6,049 nt of DNA from Bacteroidales bacterium (GTDB lineage: Bacteria; Bacteroidota; Bacteroidia; Bacteroidales; FEN-979), in the NCBI GenBank assembly GCA_016926765.1, contig JAFGNY010000029.1, positions 1 to 6,049 of the forward strand, in the 5' to 3' direction. Position 1 is the stretch's first letter. Each line of letters starts with the position of its first letter. The position numbers and the translations under genes are program-made. The notes beneath the pieces were generated by a model that saw only the letters and a program-made list of their open reading frames with translations, had not been told where the DNA came from and did no database searches. Positions 1 to 4,420 of this stretch are shown one piece after another.

Positions 1-294
1 ATAGTTCCTGAATCCCCAAACGACTGCAGGGATGTCATAGATGCTCTGATGGTTTGCTACAATGATCAGCGGACGGTTATCCGGTATCTTTTCAAATCCT
101 GAGAAGGTGACCCTGCATCCAAGCAACCAGAGTCCTCTCACCAGGCATAGGTTCAGAATATCCACTGAGCATTTTCGTGCCCGGTCACCAAAAAGATGAA
201 GGGAGATCACCTGAACAGGATGAAATATCCCCAGCATCAGCCCATAGTACAGGTGAAAGAGAGGAGTAAGAAGAAAGCCTAATATCTGTTTCAA
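1..294 (-). CDS. plsC: 1-acyl-sn-glycerol-3-phosphate acyltransferase, 5' part only (cut by window edge)
   Basis: This is the N-terminal 98 residues of a PlsC-type acyltransferase, which moves an acyl chain onto lysophosphatidic acid to make phosphatidic acid at the inner membrane. A hydrophobic N-terminus (about residues 4-35) is followed by the acyltransferase motif I, NHQSIYD, at residues 81-87, with catalytic His82 and Asp87. The phrases FHPVQVI and VDILNL and the segment after the motif (IPAVVWGFR) resemble what I recall of Bacteroidota PlsC proteins. Family members are usually about 240-260 residues, so more than half lies beyond the left edge. I chose the TTG at 294 because it gives MKQILGFLLTP, a natural start for this family. 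The only in-frame ATG (237) would remove 19 residues of the conserved N-terminus, and the frame has a stop (the end of the flavoprotein gene) eight codons upstream of the TTG. It lies 21 bases after the flavoprotein stop, so the two probably form an operon. Family call is firm; the start is less so. Confidence 0.88.
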   Translation of the reverse strand, partial: MKQILGFLLTPLFHLYYGLMLGIFHPVQVISLHLFGDRARKCSVDILNLCLVRGLWLLGCRVTFSGFEKIPDNRPLIIVANHQSIYDIPAVVWGFRNY

Positions 295-298
295 GGAA

Positions 299-306
299 CA
301 AAGATA
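299..306 (-). promoter_or_regulatory. Possible Bacteroidota -7 box before plsC
   Basis: Read on the minus strand this is TATCTTTG, a full match to the Bacteroidota -7 consensus TAnnTTTG, ending 4 bases before the TTG start of plsC. I see no TTTG-type -33 element 19-21 bases upstream, and the gene could simply be read through from the flavoprotein gene. If used, transcription would begin at or inside the start codon. Confidence 0.25.
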
Positions 307-315
307 CCTGATATT

Positions 316-1566
316 CTACTTATTTTCATCTTTCAGGCAGGAGTCACCGGCCAGCCAGCCTGTTGACCAGGCGATCTGCAGATTATAGCCTCCGGTATCA
401 GCGTCCAGGTCTATGATCTCTCCGGCGAAGAAAAGTCCCTTAACCAGCTTTGACTCCATGGTTTTTGAAGAAATTTCGTTCGTTGAAACCCCTCCGGCGG
501 TGATGATCGCCTCTTTGAACGAGCGGTGGCCGGTAATCCGGAAGCGAAGGTTCTTGAGCAAGTTCCTGATCTGCTTTCGTTCAAGCGAAGAAACCTGGTG
601 GCAGACTTTTTCCGGATCCAGATTCAAGAGATCTATAAACACCGGCACCATGGTAGCCGGCAGCCAGTACCGGAACAGGTTGCTGATCTTTTTCTTACCG
701 TGTTCGTTCAGATCTCTGATCAGGCGGTTATCAAGTTTCTGCTCATCCAGTGCAGGCTTCAGGTCGACGGAAATCTCCACGTTGTTGTTCCGGTGTAGCT
801 CATCTACAACGATTCTGCTCAGAGTAAGTATGATTGGTCCGGATAGGCCAAAGTGGGTGAAGAGCATCTCACCGAAGGCCTCACCCACTTTCCTGCCATT
901 GACCCAAACAACCGCCTGAACATTTTTCAGGTTAAGCCCCTGAAGCCGTTGTGCGATATCCCCTTCGGTTTCTAACGGAACAAGGGATGGCCTAATCTTT
1001 TCGATAGAATGGCCTGCTTTTCGGGCCAGTTCATACCCCTCGCCATTGGAACCTGTGGCGGGGTAGGAGTTTCCTCCTGTAGCAAGGATCACCCGGGAAG
1101 CCATGAATTCCTCTCCTCTGGCTCTGACTCCCCGGATAGCATGATCGCCGATGAGCAGCATATCAACCCGCATGCCACACCGTATCTCAATACTTAGTTC
1201 ATTGACCCATCTGAGCAACCCCTGCAAAACATCAAGAGACTTGTTTGTCGTGGTAAAATAGCGCCCTCCCCGTTCCAGGGTGGCCGCCACACCGTGATGG
1301 TGAAGCAGCTCCAGGATCTCCCGGGAGAAAAAACGGGAGAAGGCATTTCTCAGAAAGCGCCCGTTTGGATGGATAAAGGTGATGAATTCCCCGATGGGAT
1401 CATCGTTGGTGATGTTGCACCTCCCTTTTCCCGTGATCAGGAGTTTGCGCCCCGGATGGCGCATTTTTTCCAGCAGAAGTACCTTGCCTCCACGTTCTGC
1501 TGCACGGCCGGCTGCCAGTAAACCGGCAGGCCCGCCTCCTACTACGATCACATCGAAACTGTTCAT
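316..1566 (-). CDS. HI0933/YhiN-family FAD-dependent oxidoreductase (BaiN / RdsA-like)
   Basis: This is a complete 416-residue cytosolic flavoprotein. The N-terminal dinucleotide fold shows GGGPAG (residues 10-15; the GxGxxG core that binds the ADP part of FAD) and Glu33 at the end of strand 2. The family signature GRKLLITGKGRCNITN follows at 39-54. ATGGNSYPATGS at 162-173 and the C-terminal GGVSTNEI and GGYNLQIAWSTG (392-403) close the FAD domain; the middle is the family's insert domain. Length is normal for the family. Members are often annotated 'NAD(P)/FAD-dependent oxidoreductase' or BaiN, after a Clostridium scindens protein proposed to act in bile-acid dehydroxylation. E. coli YhiN has been reported as RdsA, which makes dihydrouridine in 23S rRNA. 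An RNA-modifying role seems more likely here than a bile-acid role, but this is inference. The ATG at 1566 is preferred over a TTG three codons upstream, because the fold begins right after it. plsC follows after 21 bases. Confidence 0.9.
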   Translation of the reverse strand: MNSFDVIVVGGGPAGLLAAGRAAERGGKVLLLEKMRHPGRKLLITGKGRCNITNDDPIGEFITFIHPNGRFLRNAFSRFFSREILELLHHHGVAATLERGGRYFTTTNKSLDVLQGLLRWVNELSIEIRCGMRVDMLLIGDHAIRGVRARGEEFMASRVILATGGNSYPATGSNGEGYELARKAGHSIEKIRPSLVPLETEGDIAQRLQGLNLKNVQAVVWVNGRKVGEAFGEMLFTHFGLSGPIILTLSRIVVDELHRNNNVEISVDLKPALDEQKLDNRLIRDLNEHGKKKISNLFRYWLPATMVPVFIDLLNLDPEKVCHQVSSLERKQIRNLLKNLRFRITGHRSFKEAIITAGGVSTNEISSKTMESKLVKGLFFAGEIIDLDADTGGYNLQIAWSTGWLAGDSCLKDENK

Positions 1567-1572
1567 TCGGCA

Positions 1573-1580
1573 CAAAGGTA
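1573..1580 (-). promoter_or_regulatory. Candidate -7 promoter box for the flavoprotein-plsC operon
   Basis: On the minus strand this reads TACCTTTG, matching the Bacteroidota -7 consensus TAnnTTTG. It ends 6 bases before the ATG of the flavoprotein gene, which would give an almost leaderless transcript. No clear -33 TTTG is seen at the usual spacing. A second match, TATTTTTG, lies further upstream on the same strand at 1620-1613 and would leave a leader of about 40 bases. Confidence 0.4.
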
Positions 1581-1603
1581 CCTGTTACTGAAAATAAAAA
1601 ACG

Positions 1604-1611
1604 TACCTTTG
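1604..1611 (+). promoter_or_regulatory. Candidate -7 promoter box for the cold-shock protein gene
   Basis: TACCTTTG on the plus strand is a full match to TAnnTTTG and sits in the right arm of the inverted repeat. The box ends 48 bases before the ATG at 1660, so the transcript would have a leader of about 40 bases, mostly A and T. A convincing -33 element is not visible. Confidence 0.4.
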
Positions 1612-1659
1612 TCAAAAATAGGAATCGCCAGACAAATTTTTCATAACTAAACATAGCCC

Positions 1660-2175
1660 ATGGGAAGATCGCAAGAGACATTCAACAAAAAAGAGGTAAG
1701 AAATAAAAAAGAGAAGAAGAGAAAAGAGAAAGAGAAGAAGAGATTAGCCAGAAAAGAGAATGAAAAGACAGGCAATCTTGACGACATGATTGCCTATGTC
1801 GATGAAAACGGAATGATCACGGACACTCCTCCCGATCCCAGCAAAAAAAGAGATATTAAACTGGAAGATATCGAAATTGGTGTTCCGACACGCCATGATG
1901 AAGAGGACGACGATCCTGTTAGAAAAGGGGTCGTCTCTTTTTTTAACGAATCAAAAGGCTTTGGTTTTATCAAGGATTCCATTACAAAACAAGGTGTTTT
2001 TGTCCATATAAATAACCTGCTGGAAGAAATTAAAGAAGGAAATATCGTTACCTTCGAAGTGGAGATGGGACATAAGGGCCCCTCGGCCGTAAGAGTTAAA
2101 ATTTTCAGGGAAAAAAGTCCCGTTGCTCCAGAGTCTCCTCCTGAGCCTCCACCCGTTCCCGTTCCTGAATTGTGA
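1660..2175 (+). CDS. Cold-shock-domain protein with charged N-terminal extension and Pro-rich tail
   Basis: This 171-residue protein carries one cold-shock domain at about residues 87-150, a five-stranded barrel that binds single-stranded RNA or DNA. The two nucleic-acid-binding motifs are intact: RNP1 as KGFGFI (99-104) and RNP2 as VFVHI (113-117). Ordinary CspA proteins are about 70 residues, so this one is much longer. Residues 9-36 are almost all Lys, Arg and Glu, probably a helix or disordered RNA-binding arm. A conserved-looking linker, LDDMIAYVDENG, follows at 40-51, then TPPDP and an acidic run (EEDDD, 81-85). The tail from about 153 is rich in Pro and Glu and includes PPP at 163-165. 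I recall the same MGRSQETFNKKE start in other Bacteroidota proteins, where it is uncharacterised. The likely role is an RNA chaperone or translation factor, by inference. The start is the first ATG, with no Shine-Dalgarno sequence. The M28 gene follows after 43 bases. Confidence 0.92.
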   Translation: MGRSQETFNKKEVRNKKEKKRKEKEKKRLARKENEKTGNLDDMIAYVDENGMITDTPPDPSKKRDIKLEDIEIGVPTRHDEEDDDPVRKGVVSFFNESKGFGFIKDSITKQGVFVHINNLLEEIKEGNIVTFEVEMGHKGPSAVRVKIFREKSPVAPESPPEPPPVPVPEL

Positions 2176-2218
2176 TGTTCATTGTCATTGCCTTTCCATC
2201 TGATAAATCAATCCAACG

Positions 2219-3805
2219 ATGCACGATATTTCACTGAACCGCCCGTTGATAGTAGTCTGGCTACTAGTATCCTGTGCTGTGTCAACATCCGTGGCACAAC
2301 ATGATAAGGTTATCCGGAAAATGATTGAGATCGGAAAAACCGACAACCAGACGATGGCCCATCTTGATGTACTTTGCAACCGTTTCGGTGGACGCCCGAT
2401 CGGATCGGACGCCTTTGACAATGCTGCCGAATGGGCAGCTTCCAAATTCCGTGAGTGGGGGATGGAAGTGGTGATGGATGAAGCCGGTGAACTTCCTATA
2501 GGGTTTAACCGCGGCCCTTGGTTTGGGCGCATGTTGGCTGTCAACGGAATGGATCTGCACTTTGCAACCCCTTCCTATACTGCCGGAACCAAAGGGGTTC
2601 AAACCGGACATGTGCTGCTTGAACCAAAGACGCAGGAGGAGTTCAACCGGATGAAAGGGAAACTGAAAGGGGCATGGGTGTTAATCTCCGGGGAAAGTGA
2701 CGGATGGCCCATCGATTATTCGAATAGGGGAGACCATCTCCGCGATTCGATCATTGCCCTGAATGAGGAAATATCAAAGAAAAATAGTGAAATCAGGCGC
2801 TTTAACAGGGAGAAAGCAGATACCGTTCAGGCAAAAGAGATGATCTCTTACATCGAGGAACCTGCCCTATTTTACCGCCAGATGCGGGATGCAGGGATCC
2901 TGGGCATTATTCAGAAAGCCCCTGTGCCCATCCGGGTTCTATACGACCGGAAAAATGTCGACAGCATGACCTTTGAAACTCTTCCTGCCATCCCTGATAT
3001 CAAGCTGGATGAACACCAGTATGTCCTCATTGAACAGATGGTCAAAGAGCGGCAGAACTTCTTTCTGGAATTTGATATCCGGAATCATTTCAGGATGGGG
3101 CCGGTAACGTACTCGAATGTGATAGGGATCATCCGGGGCACCAAGTATCCTGATGAATATGTCATCATGGGCGGTCACCTCGATTCATATGATGTGGCTA
3201 CCGGAGGGGTTGATGACGGTTCGGGCGCCACGCCCGCCATGGAAGCGGCTAGGCTGATCATGAAAGCCGGCGGAGAGCCCAAGCGTACGATCCTCGTCTG
3301 CCTCTGGTCGGGTGAGGAGTTTGGACTGTTGGGTTCTAAAAGCTGGATCGAGCGGAACAGGGACAAACTCGAAAAGATCTCCAACATGTTCAACCGCGAC
3401 GGAGGGCCAACTGTTCCTACCGGGATCAGTGTATCAGACGCCATGCGGGATGATATGGAGAAAATCTGCGAACCGTTAAACGGTATCAATCCCGATTTTC
3501 CGTTTACTCTCGCAAAGAGGGAGCCGCGTAAACGGCCGAAACATGCCTGGGGTACCGATAGTGGTCCATTTGCTGTTGAAGGAGTCCCCACAATGACATT
3601 TAACACCGGGGATCCTAAAGGACATGATTTTAACTACGGGGAGATCTGGCATACCGAACGGGATCTGTACAATAAAAGCATCCCTGAATACCAGGAACAT
3701 ACATCTATCATTACCGCTATTGTTGTATACGGCGTTGCCAACCTCGATCATCTCTTGTCGCGCGAAGGATACTACCTCCCACCTGAAGAGATCGATCAAC
3801 CGTGA
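2219..3805 (+). CDS. Secreted M28-family zinc aminopeptidase-like peptidase with PA-like insert
   Basis: This is a complete 528-residue exported metallopeptidase. Residues 8-26 form a signal peptide; both a signal peptidase I site (SVA|Q, after 26) and a lipobox (LVSC, Cys19) can be read. A PA-like insert covers about 120-290, broken by a charged, helix-prone stretch at about 176-215. The catalytic domain starts at about 297 (YSNVIGIIRGT). By comparison with Streptomyces griseus aminopeptidase, all five metal ligands are present: His320 (GGHLDS), Asp332 (VDDGSG), Glu367, Asp394 (FNRDGG) and His478 (WHTE). The general base is Glu366 in WSGEE. The enzyme should therefore be active, using two zinc ions to trim N-terminal residues from peptides in the periplasm or at the cell surface. 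The substrate is unknown; dipeptidase or carboxypeptidase activity is also possible in this family. A small secreted protein gene starts 13 bases downstream, so the two are likely translated from one message. Confidence 0.92.
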   Translation: MHDISLNRPLIVVWLLVSCAVSTSVAQHDKVIRKMIEIGKTDNQTMAHLDVLCNRFGGRPIGSDAFDNAAEWAASKFREWGMEVVMDEAGELPIGFNRGPWFGRMLAVNGMDLHFATPSYTAGTKGVQTGHVLLEPKTQEEFNRMKGKLKGAWVLISGESDGWPIDYSNRGDHLRDSIIALNEEISKKNSEIRRFNREKADTVQAKEMISYIEEPALFYRQMRDAGILGIIQKAPVPIRVLYDRKNVDSMTFETLPAIPDIKLDEHQYVLIEQMVKERQNFFLEFDIRNHFRMGPVTYSNVIGIIRGTKYPDEYVIMGGHLDSYDVATGGVDDGSGATPAMEAARLIMKAGGEPKRTILVCLWSGEEFGLLGSKSWIERNRDKLEKISNMFNRDGGPTVPTGISVSDAMRDDMEKICEPLNGINPDFPFTLAKREPRKRPKHAWGTDSGPFAVEGVPTMTFNTGDPKGHDFNYGEIWHTERDLYNKSIPEYQEHTSIITAIVVYGVANLDHLLSREGYYLPPEEIDQP

Positions 3806-3818
3806 GATATACAACCAC

Positions 3819-4358
3819 GTGAATTACAAGTTCATCCTGACGCTCCTTTTGGTTTTCTTTGCCATCAGCACATTTGCCGCAAAGAAAAAAGGCTGGTACA
3901 TTACTCCGGCCGGCGACACCATCCAGACAACCTTCCGGATCCCTGTCAACCTGTTTGCCAGGGCGCCAAATTTCGAACAGCTTCAATGGAAAGTGAAATT
4001 TACAGATGATTTCGGCCGGTCGGGCATCCTGAAGCCGGATCAGGCCCGTGAGTTCTCTTTTCTCTTTCGTTCCCTCCCGGTGAAAATGATCGCTATGCCT
4101 AATATACTGCATGCTTCCAACGCAGGAGCCAACCCTGAACCGGTCATTTTTCTCCAGCTTGTCAAGGAGGGGAAATCGAGATTATTCAGATTTTATGAAT
4201 ACAGCGGATATGAGGGTACCGACCAGAATTCCCCTGATCCGGTTCTGAAAGAAGCCCCCGGATCAATCAAGATCTATCTTTTACAACGGCCCGGAGAGGA
4301 ACTCCGCCAACTCAGAAACGAAGAGGGGTGTGAACCGTTTCCAGACTGTTTCCATTAA
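3819..4358 (+). CDS. Small secreted protein of unknown function (Bacteroidota type)
   Basis: I do not recognise a function. The 179-residue product begins with a clear signal peptide (MNYKFILTLLLVFFAISTFAA, cut after about residue 21), so it is exported to the periplasm or beyond. The mature part opens with KKKGWYITPAGDT, which resembles the 'GYIVTxxGDT' openings I recall in many uncharacterised Bacteroidota secreted proteins. Short alternating strands follow, with no catalytic motif that I can see. Two cysteines close the protein (171 and 177) and might pair. The frame is open upstream well into the M28 gene, but the GTG at 3819 is chosen because it gives a textbook signal peptide and sits 13 bases past the M28 stop. 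That spacing suggests an operon with the peptidase and perhaps a shared envelope role (inference). A hairpin terminator lies just downstream. Confidence 0.8.
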   Translation: MNYKFILTLLLVFFAISTFAAKKKGWYITPAGDTIQTTFRIPVNLFARAPNFEQLQWKVKFTDDFGRSGILKPDQAREFSFLFRSLPVKMIAMPNILHASNAGANPEPVIFLQLVKEGKSRLFRFYEYSGYEGTDQNSPDPVLKEAPGSIKIYLLQRPGEELRQLRNEEGCEPFPDCFH

Positions 4359-4362
4359 CCTT

Positions 4363-4382
4363 CTCCGCTTTCGGAGGTTTTT
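4363..4382 (+). terminator. Short hairpin with T-run (Rho-independent-type terminator)
   Basis: CTCCG (4363-4367) and CGGAG (4372-4376) pair around a CTTT loop, and five Ts follow at 4378-4382. It begins 4 bases after the stop of the small secreted protein. The stem is only 5 bp plus a possible T-G pair, so it is weak, but place and shape fit the end of the preceding operon. Confidence 0.55.
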
Positions 4383-4396
4383 CTCCATTTTTTTTG

Positions 4397-4404
4397 CATC
4401 TTTG
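4397..4404 (+). promoter_or_regulatory. Possible -7 box for the glycyl radical enzyme gene
   Basis: CATCTTTG matches five of the six fixed bases of TAnnTTTG and lies 16 bases before the ATG at 4421. It sits after the hairpin terminator, where a new promoter would be expected. No -33 TTTG is found at the usual distance. Confidence 0.3.
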
Positions 4405-4420
4405 CTAAAAATAGGATCTT

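Larger units (their letters stand above)
1572..1612. repeat. 10-bp perfect inverted repeat in the divergent intergenic region
   Basis: The arm ACAAAGGTAC at 1572-1581 is repeated in exact inverse as GTACCTTTGT at 1603-1612, with a 21-base AT-rich spacer. The repeat lies between two divergently transcribed genes, upstream of both, so it is not a terminator. Each arm contains TACCTTTG pointing outward, which fits a pair of back-to-back -7 promoter boxes. It could equally be an operator for a dimeric regulator that controls both genes. Confidence 0.6.

Noticed and set aside
413..919. 168-residue plus-strand open frame opposite the flavoprotein gene.
   Set aside because: It is antisense to a well-conserved gene, has low-complexity Ser/Arg/Phe composition and no recognisable domain; a shadow frame, as are those at 526-798, 1009-1197 and 1294-1591.
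1567..1575. TTG start three codons upstream for the flavoprotein gene.
   Set aside because: The ATG at 1566 leads straight into the FAD-binding fold, and the upstream codons overlap the putative -7 box.
1400..1681. Minus-strand frame spanning the divergent intergenic region.
   Set aside because: It overlaps the flavoprotein start in another frame and runs through the likely promoters; no domain is visible.
2176..2218. Terminator or promoter between the cold-shock gene and the M28 gene.
   Set aside because: No hairpin with T-run and no TAnnTTTG box is visible in these 43 bases; read-through is more likely.
3624..3818. The frame of the small secreted protein is open 65 codons further upstream, from an ATG inside the M28 gene.
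   Set aside because: This would bury a clear signal peptide inside the protein and overlap the M28 catalytic domain; the GTG at 3819 gives a proper export signal right after the M28 stop.
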